From assembly GCA_934654755.1 (NCBI GenBank), contig CAKUGQ010000005.1:1-64000 (forward strand): 64,000 nt of DNA. The letters are read 5' to 3'. The notes under the pieces were generated by a model. The model was not told where the DNA came from and ran no database searches. It saw only the letters and a program-made list of their open reading frames with translations. The position numbers and the translations under genes were made by a program. This document shows positions 24,828 to 33,489 of this stretch, one piece after another (within the stretch, counting starts at the first letter, position 1; every line of letters starts with the position of its first letter). Origin of the DNA: an uncultured Oscillospiraceae bacterium. GTDB lineage: Bacteria; Bacillota; Clostridia; Oscillospirales; Oscillospiraceae.

Positions 24828-26198
24828 TTACCACTCCTTCCGCGGGTTGACGAGCTTGCCTGCACCGGGCTTGCCGACGATCTTGCCGTCGTCCATGATA
24901 ACCTCGCCCATGACGATGGTCATGACGGGCTTACCCTTGAGCTTGAAGCCGTTGTAGGGGGTGTACTTCGTCTTGCTGTACATTTCTTCGTGGGTGACGG
25001 TCCACTCGCGGTCCATATCGAGCACAACAAGGTCCGCATCCGCGCCGACTTCGATCAGACCCTTGCGGGGCGCAAGGCCGAAGATCTCGGCAGGCTTTTC
25101 GCACATGCATTCTACAACGCGGTTAAGCGTGACCTCGCCCTTGTTCACATGGTCGAGCATGATCGGCAGACTGGTCTGTACGCCGATGGTGCCGGGCAGG
25201 GTGTCCCACCAGCTGCGGTTGAACTTCTCATCGTTCGAATGAGGCGCATGGTCGGTAGCGAGCACTTCGATCTGACCGCTGGCCAGGCCGTTCCACAGCG
25301 CCTCGCGGTCCTTTTCGTAACGGATGGCGGGGATAACACGGATGCCGCCGCCGTATTTTTCGTAATCCTCGGCGCAGAAGGTAAACCAGGCCGGGCCGAC
25401 GTCGGAGGTGACGGGTGTTCCCTTGTGCTGGAACTCCTTGATGAGCTCCAGACCACGCTTGCTGGTCAGATGCGTGATGTGGACGCGGCAGCCGGAGACT
25501 TCGGAGAGAATAAAGGTGCGGTACAGGGCGGAAACTTCAACAACATCCGGGCGGGCTTCTACGTGATTGAAGAAATCTTTGGGGTCACGGCCGCTTTCTT
25601 TCAGATGCTCGGTGAAGTGCTTGACAAGCTCCATATCCTCGGCGTGGACGGTAACAACATAATCATGGGCGGCAATTGCCTTAAAAATGTCGGCGGCCTC
25701 GTTGTTATCGGGCAGATAGTAGCCCTCCGGAAGCTCCCAGTCGAAGGTGCTCAAATCCCACTTAAAGCCGCAGACGCCGGCTTCAATCAGCGGGTCAATC
25801 TGATCGAGATTGTTGACGAGATAAGCGTAGATGCCGTAGTTAATGTAAGACTTTTCTTCGGCAATCTTCTTCTTGATAAGGAAGTTTTCGACGTTGAGTG
25901 TAGGGGGCTGGACGTTCGGCATATCAAAGGCGGTGGTCACGCCGCCTGCGGCAGCGGCCATAGAGCCAGTGGAGAAGTCCTCCTTGTAGGTCAGACCGGG
26001 ATCGCGGAAATGGACGTGGACGTCGATACAGCCGGGGATTACGGGCTTGCCGCCCGCGTCGATCACGCGGACCGCTTCCAGACCGGTACTGTCGGCGACG
26101 ATAGCGGCGATTTTTCCGTCCTTTACGGCAATACAGCCACTCTCGGTCGATCTGGCGCTGACGATCTTGGCGTTTTTAATGAGAAGATCATATTTCAT
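24828..26198 (-). CDS. Dihydroorotase/allantoinase-family cyclic amidohydrolase
   Basis: A 456-residue cyclic amidohydrolase. Metal ligands are visible: DVHVHFRDPG (about 58-67), the Lys for carbamylation in CGFKWD (about 149), VTVHAED (about 188), VHITHLTS (about 244) and ATDHAPH (about 308-314). HFRDPG with the following KEDF resembles dihydroorotase, whose Arg binds a carboxylate, more than D-hydantoinase. MTTAF-type GGVTTAFDMPN is shared with allantoinase. A substrate with a carboxylate or ureide next to the ring is likely. A pyrimidine-biosynthesis PyrC role is unlikely in this catabolic context. ATG at 26198 has GGAGG; the longer frame is rejected. Confidence 0.85.
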   Translation of the reverse strand: MKYDLLIKNAKIVSARSTESGCIAVKDGKIAAIVADSTGLEAVRVIDAGGKPVIPGCIDVHVHFRDPGLTYKEDFSTGSMAAAAGGVTTAFDMPNVQPPTLNVENFLIKKKIAEEKSYINYGIYAYLVNNLDQIDPLIEAGVCGFKWDLSTFDWELPEGYYLPDNNEAADIFKAIAAHDYVVTVHAEDMELVKHFTEHLKESGRDPKDFFNHVEARPDVVEVSALYRTFILSEVSGCRVHITHLTSKRGLELIKEFQHKGTPVTSDVGPAWFTFCAEDYEKYGGGIRVIPAIRYEKDREALWNGLASGQIEVLATDHAPHSNDEKFNRSWWDTLPGTIGVQTSLPIMLDHVNKGEVTLNRVVECMCEKPAEIFGLAPRKGLIEVGADADLVVLDMDREWTVTHEEMYSKTKYTPYNGFKLKGKPVMTIVMGEVIMDDGKIVGKPGAGKLVNPRKEW

Positions 26199-26224
26199 TT
26201 TGTAATTACCTCCGTGGTTCAATG

Positions 26225-26947
26225 TCATTCAAGGGGAAACAGCGGGGCAGGATAGCTGCCGGAACCCTGTACGAGCTTCATCTGCACGGTAATGTAGGCA
26301 GTCCATGCGGAGATCTCAAAGGGCTTGAGGATAACGGCGGGAACGTTGTTTTTTTCCAGCAGCGCCGAAAGCTGAGGCGCAACGTCCTCAAAGTCGGTGC
26401 AGCCGAGAATGAAGCCTTCGCAGCCGGAGCGCTCGCGCTCGCTTACGATGGCGTCGTACAGGCTCTGCGCCACGGCATCGGAGCCGCCGGAGAGGGCGTC
26501 AAAGCCGGTTTCGACGGAGATGACGTTCGCAAGGCAGTGTGACAGACCCAGCTCATGCGCGATGCGCGTAAAGCGGCTGTTGATGCGTGAGGCAAAGGTA
26601 AGGACGGCAAACCTGTCGACAAGCTGCGGTGCATAGAGCATGGTACACTCGCTTGGGCCGATGACGGGAATACGAACGGCCTCACGGCAGGCACGCAGCG
26701 CGGTGTCGGCACTGCAATTGATGACAATGGCCTCCGCGCCTTCCGCTGCGCAGCGCTGCACGCGGCGCAGGAGCGCCGGGGCCGCGTGTGCGTCGTCATA
26801 GGCGTTTTGAATAAAGCGAGGGCCGTCGTCGATGTAAAAGAAACGGAATTCCGCGGGAACGGCTGCACAGTCGCGGCGGCGGAAGCCTTCGCGCCAGTCG
26901 TGTCCCTCAGCAGGGGCAAGAATGGGAGAAATAACGTCGATCTTCAT
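26225..26947 (-). CDS. Asp/Glu/hydantoin racemase family protein
   Basis: A 240-residue cofactor-independent racemase. The two catalytic cysteines appear in VINCSADTAL (about 75) and FILGCTDFED (about 187). The fold matches hydantoin/allantoin racemases and AroM-like proteins. Next to a cyclic amidohydrolase it probably epimerises the ring or its opened product so both enantiomers can be used. The start overlaps the upstream gene's stop (ATGA), so translation is coupled. Confidence 0.85.
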   Translation of the reverse strand: MKIDVISPILAPAEGHDWREGFRRRDCAAVPAEFRFFYIDDGPRFIQNAYDDAHAAPALLRRVQRCAAEGAEAIVINCSADTALRACREAVRIPVIGPSECTMLYAPQLVDRFAVLTFASRINSRFTRIAHELGLSHCLANVISVETGFDALSGGSDAVAQSLYDAIVSERERSGCEGFILGCTDFEDVAPQLSALLEKNNVPAVILKPFEISAWTAYITVQMKLVQGSGSYPAPLFPLE

Positions 26948-28440
26948 TGGCTGGATCCTCCGTTTTCATCAAAGCGGCGGTAGAAGCGTCGGATCGCTTC
27001 TACGAGCGCCTGCGACGTCGGGTCGGATTCGCCGCATTGCTGTGTTTGCAGAAAACCCGCAAGGCGCTGCGCGGCGAAACCCTCGTCGGTCAGAATGTTC
27101 TTTCCGTTACGGACGACGAGCTTTCCTCCCACATAGAGGCGGTCAACGGCTGCACGCGTACCGCGCAACAGCAGAAGAGAAAGCGGGTCCACCTGCGGAA
27201 CGGTATAGGGTTCACGCAGCCGTTTCAGATCGATGCACAGTACATCGGCCTGCTGACCTGGGGCAAGCGTGCCGTTTGCATGCAGATCAAGCAGCTCTGC
27301 ACCACCCTGTGTTGCCATACCGAGCAGCGTTTCGGGACGAATCCCCGCGTCCACGCCGGTATCCGACGCATTCAGACCGGTCAGACGCAGCTCGCGCAGG
27401 AAATCCTGATCGTCATCAAGCGCGCAGCCGTCCAGACCGATCGCGCAGTCAACGCCTGCGCGCAGCGCGCGGCCGAGCGGCATGATGCCGCTGTGCAGCC
27501 GCAGATTGGATGAGCTGTTGACTGCGACGGATACGCCGTGCGCCGCCAGAAGCCGCCAATCGTCCGGGTCTGCCCAAACCATATGCGCCAGAGAAAGGCG
27601 CGGAGAAAGCAGTCCGAGTTCGTACAGATGCCGCACGCCGGAGTTTCCGAAGCATTCCTGCGCCCAGCGGCGCTGGTACTTCGTTTCCAGCATGTGCATA
27701 TGGATCCGCAGATTATGCTCCTGTGCATATTGCTGCATGGCGGTCAGTGCGTCGTCAGAGACCCACTGGAAGCCCGCCGGGTGGAGCTGAATGCCGACCA
27801 TCCCGGTTTCGATACGATCGGAAAGTGCGTCGGTGAGTGCCTCGATCTGGGAGAAGTATTGCTCCAGAGACATCGGAGCATCGCATACGCGGCGGCCAAA
27901 TTCCTGCCGCAGCTTCTGGCAAAGGCCGTCGGCGAAGCGGTCACGCTGCATATAGATCAGATTGTTCTGATCGACGAAGGGCGGACAGAGGACGACGCGT
28001 ATGCCTGCGTCATTATAGCCGCGGGCGGTGCGCGTCAGCTCGTCAAGTGAGCCCCAACGGCCGGGGTTGTGGCTGTGCAGCACAGCGCTGACACCGGACG
28101 AGGCCAGCCGAAGTCCGTCATACAGAGCGCAAAGATATGCGTCACTGCTGACGGCCCCCAGCGAGGGGATCCATGTTTCCAGCGCACAATCGGGTGCGCC
28201 GAAGGCGGCAGGGGAGACGCCTCTGCCATGATCGTGCGCATCGCGCATGGCGGGCAGCAGCAGCCGGTCGGATAAAAGCTCGACCGTTGCACCGGGGTAA
28301 GCCTCGGTCAGATCCCGGCGTGTGCCGGCGGCAAGAATTCTGCCGCCGGACATGCAGACACCGGCATCCGTAAGAAGGCCGAGACCCGGAGAATAGAGCG
28401 CTGCGCCGCAGACGATCTGTTTCGGATCAGAGGGCCGCAC
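26944..28440 (-). CDS. Amidohydrolase of the ATZ/TRZ/guanine deaminase (SsnA-like) type
   Basis: A 498-residue metal hydrolase. The first metal motif is MRDAHDHGR (about 65-73). Later ligands are in GIQLHPAG (about 213), HMHMLET (about 246), SLAHMVW (about 283) and the catalytic Asp in IGLDGCALDDD (about 335). The N-terminal VCGAALYSPG and C-terminal composite beta domain are typical. Relatives deaminate cytosine, guanine, S-adenosylhomocysteine or open triazine rings, so a ring deamination of the imported substrate is likely. The start is GTG, with no clear ribosome site and a 14-base overlap with the upstream gene. SsnA itself is usually shorter (about 440). Confidence 0.8.
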   Translation of the reverse strand: MRPSDPKQIVCGAALYSPGLGLLTDAGVCMSGGRILAAGTRRDLTEAYPGATVELLSDRLLLPAMRDAHDHGRGVSPAAFGAPDCALETWIPSLGAVSSDAYLCALYDGLRLASSGVSAVLHSHNPGRWGSLDELTRTARGYNDAGIRVVLCPPFVDQNNLIYMQRDRFADGLCQKLRQEFGRRVCDAPMSLEQYFSQIEALTDALSDRIETGMVGIQLHPAGFQWVSDDALTAMQQYAQEHNLRIHMHMLETKYQRRWAQECFGNSGVRHLYELGLLSPRLSLAHMVWADPDDWRLLAAHGVSVAVNSSSNLRLHSGIMPLGRALRAGVDCAIGLDGCALDDDQDFLRELRLTGLNASDTGVDAGIRPETLLGMATQGGAELLDLHANGTLAPGQQADVLCIDLKRLREPYTVPQVDPLSLLLLRGTRAAVDRLYVGGKLVVRNGKNILTDEGFAAQRLAGFLQTQQCGESDPTSQALVEAIRRFYRRFDENGGSSQ

Positions 28441-29614
28441 GGTACAGATCGATAACGTCCTGTCTGGTGAAGGGCTTGAGGCTGTTGTTCAGCACGCCGC
28501 CCATGGTCTGGAATACGGAGTCGGTCATCGGCTCGATCATTTCCTCGGTGACACCGAGGTCGCGCATGGTCATGTCACAGCCGAATTTCTGAAGCAGACC
28601 CTTCATGGCCTTCGGGCACATGGCGGCCAGCTCCTCGCGGCTCATGCTGTCGTCACCATAGCCAAACAGGCGGGTGAGAGTGGCATGGCGCTCAATGTCG
28701 GCGTCCCAGGTGCGTTCCAGATACGGGACGGCGAGCGGGCACATGGTCAGGCCGTGCGGGGCGTTGGTCTGACCGCCGATGCTGTGGCCGAGTGCGTGGA
28801 TGGCGACGGTACCGGAATTGCCTTCGCCGATGACGATGCCGCCGAGAGTGTTGGCCCAGGCCATATATTCGCGGGCTTCACGATCGTTGGCGCCGTTTTC
28901 GATGGCACGGCCAAGGTATTTCACGACCAGGCGGATGGCTTCGAGCGCGCAGGCGTCGGTGAAGGGATTGGCGCACTTGGCAAGGTAGGCCTCCATGGCG
29001 TGGAACAGCACGTCGATGCCGCAGCCGCGGGTCACACCGGCGGGCAGGGTCATCATCAGGTCGGGATCGACGATGGAGACGGCGGGCATCACGGAGTCGT
29101 CGCCAACACCGGGCTTGTCATGGGTCAGCGTGTTGGTGACGACAAACCACTTCGTCGCTTCCGAACCGGTGCCGGCGGTGGTGGTGATGCAAATAACGGG
29201 ATAGGGCTTCTTCATACCGGCCAGATCGGACTTCTTGCCGCCTGCGAGATAGTCGCGGACGGAGTCTTCTTCGGGCTGTGCGGCCATAAAGGCGATGGCC
29301 TTTGCGGTGTCCATCGAGCTGCCGCCGCCGAGGCCGACCGTGAAGTCGCAGCCCTGTTCACGGAAGTACTTGACCTGACGGTCAATATCGACGTCGCAGG
29401 GGTTGGGATCGACGTCCTCGATTACGGCGACCTCAACGCCGGACTGCTTGAGCAGGTCCTCAACGCGCTGGAGGAAGCCCATCTGGCGCATCGAGCCGCG
29501 CGCGGCGCACAGAAGCGCTTTTTTGCCGTACTGAGAAGCGATATTCTTCAACTGCTCCACCTGGCCGCAGCCGATGTAGAAGTGGGTGGGCATGGTAAAA
29601 TCAAAAACCTTCAT
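28427..29614 (-). CDS. Iron-containing alcohol dehydrogenase
   Basis: A 395-residue group III alcohol dehydrogenase. The NAD site is VGLGGGSSMDTAKA (about 93-106). Metal ligands appear in GCGIDVLFHAMEAY (Asp, His; about 196-209) and AIHALGHSIGGQ (His, His; about 267-278). It would reduce a small aldehyde made by the pathway, such as malonate semialdehyde, glycolaldehyde or lactaldehyde; which one is not shown. Start has a GGAGG-type site. It lies between an SDR and the deaminase-like amidohydrolase. Confidence 0.93.
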   Translation of the reverse strand: MKVFDFTMPTHFYIGCGQVEQLKNIASQYGKKALLCAARGSMRQMGFLQRVEDLLKQSGVEVAVIEDVDPNPCDVDIDRQVKYFREQGCDFTVGLGGGSSMDTAKAIAFMAAQPEEDSVRDYLAGGKKSDLAGMKKPYPVICITTTAGTGSEATKWFVVTNTLTHDKPGVGDDSVMPAVSIVDPDLMMTLPAGVTRGCGIDVLFHAMEAYLAKCANPFTDACALEAIRLVVKYLGRAIENGANDREAREYMAWANTLGGIVIGEGNSGTVAIHALGHSIGGQTNAPHGLTMCPLAVPYLERTWDADIERHATLTRLFGYGDDSMSREELAAMCPKAMKGLLQKFGCDMTMRDLGVTEEMIEPMTDSVFQTMGGVLNNSLKPFTRQDVIDLYRAAL

Positions 29615-29647
29615 GAAAAGATCCTCCTGATGCTATGTTCGGCCAAA

Positions 29648-30406
29648 TCAATAGTAGAGACAGGCTTCCGTGCCGCCGTCGACAACGATGGCCTGGCCGG
29701 TGATGGCCTTGGCTTCGTCACTTGCGAGGAACAGCGCGGCTTTGGCAATATCTTCGGGCTGAATGCGGTAGGTCATGGGCTGATAGCTGTCGAGGAAGCG
29801 GTCACGGGCCTCGCCGGTGAAGTCCTTGTTCAGGGGCGTGTCCACGAAGCCGGGGCAAATGGCATTGCAGCGGATGTTGGCGCGGGCAAAGTCGATCGCT
29901 ACGGAGCGCGTCAGGCTGAGCGCACCGGCTTTCGCACAGGAGTAACCCATCTTGTTGGGGATCGGCTTCAGGCCGAAGGTGCCGACGGTGTTGAGGATCA
30001 CGCCGCCGCCCTGCTTTTCCATGTAGGGGATGGCATACTTGCAGCCGAGGAAAACGCTGTAGAGATCGATGGCGATGACCTTCTGGAAATCGGCGAAGCT
30101 GGTGGTCACAACATTACCGACAGGGCTGATACCGGCGTTGTTATACAGGACGTCGATCTTGCCGTAAGAGGCGACGACATCGGCAAAGAGCTTTTCCATC
30201 TGCGCTTCGTTCGTAATGTCGGCGACAAAGGCCTGAGCCTTGCCGCCTGCGGCGGTGATGGACGCAACGGTTGCCTGCGCGCCCGCAGCGTTGATATCTA
30301 CCACGCAGACCTGAGCGCCTTCGGCGGCAAACAGCTCGCAGGAGAGCTTGCCCATTCCGGAGCCGCCGCCGGTAATGACTACAACCTGATTCTCAAACTT
30401 TTTCAT
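29648..30406 (-). CDS. SDR family oxidoreductase
   Basis: A 252-residue classical short-chain dehydrogenase. The cofactor site is VITGGGSGMGK (about 10-20), with NNAGIS (about 89-94), and the active site is Ser near 138 with YSCAK (about 151-155). VVDGGTEAC forms the C-terminal strand. NAD preference is suggested by VVDINAAG (Asp after beta2). It is adjacent to a second SDR and the alcohol dehydrogenase, so successive redox steps on one carbon skeleton are likely. Start has AAAGGAAGG. Confidence 0.93.
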   Translation of the reverse strand: MKKFENQVVVITGGGSGMGKLSCELFAAEGAQVCVVDINAAGAQATVASITAAGGKAQAFVADITNEAQMEKLFADVVASYGKIDVLYNNAGISPVGNVVTTSFADFQKVIAIDLYSVFLGCKYAIPYMEKQGGGVILNTVGTFGLKPIPNKMGYSCAKAGALSLTRSVAIDFARANIRCNAICPGFVDTPLNKDFTGEARDRFLDSYQPMTYRIQPEDIAKAALFLASDEAKAITGQAIVVDGGTEACLYY

Positions 30407-30430
30407 GGGAACCTTCCTTTCAGAGTGAAA

Positions 30431-31186
30431 TTAGCAGTGTGTGATCTGACCGCCGTCAACGAGCAGCTCCGAACCGGTGCAGTAGGAGGCCTCGTCGGAC
30501 AGCAGGTAGCAAATGGCGTCGGCGATCTCTGCGGCCTTGCCGAAGCGGCCGAGCGGGATCGATGCGACGGAGTTTTTATACATTTCCGGATCGTTCATGA
30601 TCCAGGCGTTCATCGGAGTTTCAATGGTGCCGGGGGCTACGACGTTGGAGCGGATGCCCTGCGGGCCGAATTCAAGGGCGATGGCCTTGCTGAGCTGACG
30701 GACGGCACCCTTGGAGGCGCAGTAGTGAGCCGAACGGGTGAAGCCGATATAGCCGCTGATGGAGCTGAGGAACACGATGGAACCCTTGCCGCCGCAGGCG
30801 ACACGCTGTGCAATATATTTCTGGGCGCACAGGAACGAGCCCTTGAGGTTGATGTTGATCATCTTGTCCCAGTCCTTCTCGGTCATTTCAAGGAAGGGAA
30901 TGGAGGAGAAGATGCCGGCGGAGTTGACAAGACCGTCGATGGAGCCGAACTTGGCGACGGCTTTGTCGATCATATTCTGGATGCTCTCTGCGTCGCAGAC
31001 GTTAACCACACACTGCAGGGCACGACGGCCGAGGGCCTCGACCTCCTGCGCAGTTTTTGCGATCGCTTCGGCATTGATGTCAGCTAAAACAAGGTTGGCG
31101 CCTTCGGCTGCCGCCTTGAGACAGACGGCCTTGCCCAGGCCGGAGCCTGCGCCGGTAACGAGAATGGTTTTATTTTCAAGACGCAT
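30431..31186 (-). CDS. SDR family oxidoreductase
   Basis: A 251-residue classical SDR. LVTGAGSGLGK (about 9-19) is the cofactor site, NSAGIF (about 87-92) follows, and the active site is SSISG with YCASK (about 151-155). VLADINAEA suggests NAD. It shares the fold but not close identity with the downstream SDR, so they probably act on different intermediates. A strong hairpin and 235 bases separate it from the ABC importer genes, a possible attenuation point. Confidence 0.92.
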   Translation of the reverse strand: MRLENKTILVTGAGSGLGKAVCLKAAAEGANLVLADINAEAIAKTAQEVEALGRRALQCVVNVCDAESIQNMIDKAVAKFGSIDGLVNSAGIFSSIPFLEMTEKDWDKMININLKGSFLCAQKYIAQRVACGGKGSIVFLSSISGYIGFTRSAHYCASKGAVRQLSKAIALEFGPQGIRSNVVAPGTIETPMNAWIMNDPEMYKNSVASIPLGRFGKAAEIADAICYLLSDEASYCTGSELLVDGGQITHC

Positions 31187-31312
31187 GATAATAATCCTCG
31201 ATTTCTTGCCCCCAAGCGAGGGAGGCGATATTTTGCGTGGAAGCGTAAGTGCTGGGGAAAATACGGATTCGGCAGAAGCCTGAAATTACGGAAAGCGATT
31301 TGCATCCCTGCC

Positions 31313-31340
31313 GGCAGATGCGGCCGGGGCCGCACCTGCC
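31313..31340 (-). terminator. Strong hairpin between importer genes and SDR genes
   Basis: GGCAGATGCGGCC-GG-GGCCGCACCTGCC, 13-bp stem with one G-T type mismatch. On the minus strand it is not followed by a long T-run, so it may stabilise mRNA or attenuate instead of fully terminating. Confidence 0.55.
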
Positions 31341-31421
31341 AGTAGGGGAAAAAGACCCGGCTCGTGAGTTCTTATAAAGGGATGGTCAATTCGGGGCGTT
31401 GCGAAATTACTTTGATCGGAA

Positions 31422-32492
31422 TCAGAAGGTGCCGCCGCTGGCATCGGCTGCCGTGTAGGTATGCAGGGGATCCTTCTGCCACTTCTCGACGACGGCAGTC
31501 TGGAACTCTTTCAGGAGATCCTCGGAGACAACCTTGGGGTTCCAGCCGTGGGTTTCGTCATAGGTGAAGACGAAGCCGGGAGCATCGGGCTCGGTGTGGA
31601 AGCCGAAGAACTCGGCGCCGCCGGCCAGAGTGCCGTCCATGACGCGCTGGACAAGGTTGACATACTTCGGAGACCAGTCAAACACGCAGTAAGTGAGCTG
31701 ATAGTCGGGGTTATAGGTCATATCGTCGGCGGAACGGCCGATGGTATAAACACCCTTCTCCTTGCAGACGTCCATGACGCCCTGCGCGGCGAGGTTGAGC
31801 TCGTGCATGACAACGTCGCAGCCGGCGTCGATCATGGCCAGAGCAGCTTCGCGGGCAGCGGCAACGTCGTCGCTGTCGCTCAGATAAACGACGGTGCCCT
31901 GAACTTCGCTGTTGGCATCCTTTACGCCGTTCTTCCAGCCGCCGACCAGATTGTTCTGGGTGCCGGTGCCTTCGTTGGCGGTGATGTAGCCGACCTTGCC
32001 GGACTTCGTGACCTTCGCAGCCATCCAGCCGTAGGCATAGCCGTACTGCCAGGGAGCGGTGTCAACGGCGGTAACGTTGGCGCCGGAGCCGGTGGAACCG
32101 GCGATGACGATGAAGCGGGTGTTCGGGAACTCGGCGCCGACCTTGATCATGTCGTCTTCGAAGGAGCCGGTGTGACCGATGATGACGTCGTAGCCCTGGG
32201 ATGCATAGTCGCGCAGAGCGGACTGAAGGTCAACGCTGCTGACGTTCTCGGAGTAGGCGACATCCACATTGAGCTGATCCTTGACGGCCATCAGAGCATC
32301 GTAGCCGTACTGGTTCCAGCTCTTGTCGTTGGCGCTGCCGGGGAGGAGCAGAGCAACCTTGAGCTTCTTATCGGTGGTCGAGCTGTTGCTGGGGGTGTTG
32401 GGGTCCTTGGTGGACTCGGTGGGCGTAGTGGTGCAAGCCACGAGCGAAAGCAGCATGACAAGCGCGAGGAGAATCGCAAAGAACTTTTTCAT
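31422..32492 (-). CDS. BMP family ABC transporter substrate-binding lipoprotein
   Basis: A 356-residue lipoprotein with signal peptide MKKFFAILLALVMLLSLVAC and lipobox LVAC, then a Thr/Ser/Pro linker. The periplasmic-type fold begins KVALLLPGSANDKSWNQ (about 44-60). BMP-family proteins (PnrA, BmpA) bind purine nucleosides, and some bind other small ligands such as ureides or vitamins. The last of the importer genes, it precedes the SDR genes. ATG at 32492 is chosen from the signal peptide and GGAGG site. Confidence 0.92.
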   Translation of the reverse strand: MKKFFAILLALVMLLSLVACTTTPTESTKDPNTPSNSSTTDKKLKVALLLPGSANDKSWNQYGYDALMAVKDQLNVDVAYSENVSSVDLQSALRDYASQGYDVIIGHTGSFEDDMIKVGAEFPNTRFIVIAGSTGSGANVTAVDTAPWQYGYAYGWMAAKVTKSGKVGYITANEGTGTQNNLVGGWKNGVKDANSEVQGTVVYLSDSDDVAAAREAALAMIDAGCDVVMHELNLAAQGVMDVCKEKGVYTIGRSADDMTYNPDYQLTYCVFDWSPKYVNLVQRVMDGTLAGGAEFFGFHTEPDAPGFVFTYDETHGWNPKVVSEDLLKEFQTAVVEKWQKDPLHTYTAADASGGTF

Positions 32493-32568
32493 AGTTTGCC
32501 TCCATTTCATTATGCCTGTGTTTGGATTTGTGTGGGGTTCTGTGAGTCGGGTCGGAACGGATATGGGG

Positions 32569-33486
32569 TTACTGCTGCTTGTAGAACTTGCCCATCGCTG
32601 CCGGGTGACGGCGGTCTTTGCCGACGAGCAGGATAAACAGCAGAGCCATCAGATAGGGGAGCATGAGGATGATGTACGAAGAGATGTTGATGCTGCTCGA
32701 CATTTGCAGACGCAGCTGCAAAGCCTCGGATGCACCGAAGAGCAGACCGGCGCCGGCGGCACCGACGGGATTCCAGCCGCCGAAGGTTGCCGCAATGATG
32801 GCCAGCCAGCCGCGGCCGTTGGTGATGTTTTCCGTAAAGGTCTGCACCTGCTGCAGCGCCAGAATGGAGCCGCCGAGGCCACAGAACGCGCCGCAGACCA
32901 GAATGGACAGGGAACGGGTGCGCGGCACATTGACGCCGAGCGTGTCGGCGCAGCTCGGATTTTCGCCGACGGCACGGAGCTGAAGTCCCCATGTGCTTTT
33001 GAACATGATCCACCATGCCACGGGAACAAGGATATAGGCAAGGTAGGTCAGAATCGGTTGGTTGAACAGCAGCGGGCCGAGGAAGGGAATTTTCGACAGC
33101 AGCGGAATCTCAACGGGGTTGAGCGCTGCAATGCGCGGTACGCCGCTGGTGCCCCAGAAATAGCGCTGCAGTGAGCTTGTCAGACCGAGCACGAAGAAGT
33201 TCGTGCCGAGACCGCAGATAACCTGATTCGCGCCGAGACGCACGGTGAAGAACGAGAACAGCACCGCGACAAGCATAGCCGAGAGTATGCCCGCAAGGAT
33301 GCCGAGCAGATGGCTTCCAGTCAGAATGGTGATGATTACACTGACAAACGAGGCCATCAGCATATGACCCTCCGCGCCCATGGCGTGCACGCCGGACTTC
33401 TCGCAGAAGCAGACGCCGAGAGCAAGCATGATGATCGGCACGGAGATACGAATCGTTGAGCTGAGGAAATTGATTACGGATTCCAT
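32569..33486 (-). CDS. ABC transporter permease (BMP-type importer)
   Basis: A 305-residue membrane protein with about eight to nine segments, the shorter permease of NupP/NupQ-like pairs. LALGVCFCEKSGV then HAMGAEGHMLM (about 20-44) is the typical EKSG...GAEG coupling region of this family. It pairs with the 373-residue permease and the double-ATPase upstream. The stop of the partner gene is three bases upstream. Confidence 0.92.
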   Translation of the reverse strand: MESVINFLSSTIRISVPIIMLALGVCFCEKSGVHAMGAEGHMLMASFVSVIITILTGSHLLGILAGILSAMLVAVLFSFFTVRLGANQVICGLGTNFFVLGLTSSLQRYFWGTSGVPRIAALNPVEIPLLSKIPFLGPLLFNQPILTYLAYILVPVAWWIMFKSTWGLQLRAVGENPSCADTLGVNVPRTRSLSILVCGAFCGLGGSILALQQVQTFTENITNGRGWLAIIAATFGGWNPVGAAGAGLLFGASEALQLRLQMSSSINISSYIILMLPYLMALLFILLVGKDRRHPAAMGKFYKQQ

Positions 33487-33489
33487 AAC

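Noticed and set aside
24084..26255. 723-codon open frame on the plus strand
   Set aside because: Antisense to two amidohydrolase genes with full metal motifs. Low-complexity Val/Asp/Gly-rich product, no start signal.
28685..31087. 800-codon open frame on the plus strand
   Set aside because: It runs antisense through the alcohol dehydrogenase and two SDR genes, which carry complete motifs. Its product has no recognised domain; long antisense frames arise from the GC-rich third positions here.
18901..31186. The gut uric-acid degradation cluster (ygeX/ygeY/ygfK/ssnA/xdh type)
   Set aside because: An SsnA-like and a hydantoinase-like protein are present, but no YgeX/YgeW/YgeY, YgfK or xanthine dehydrogenase genes are seen.
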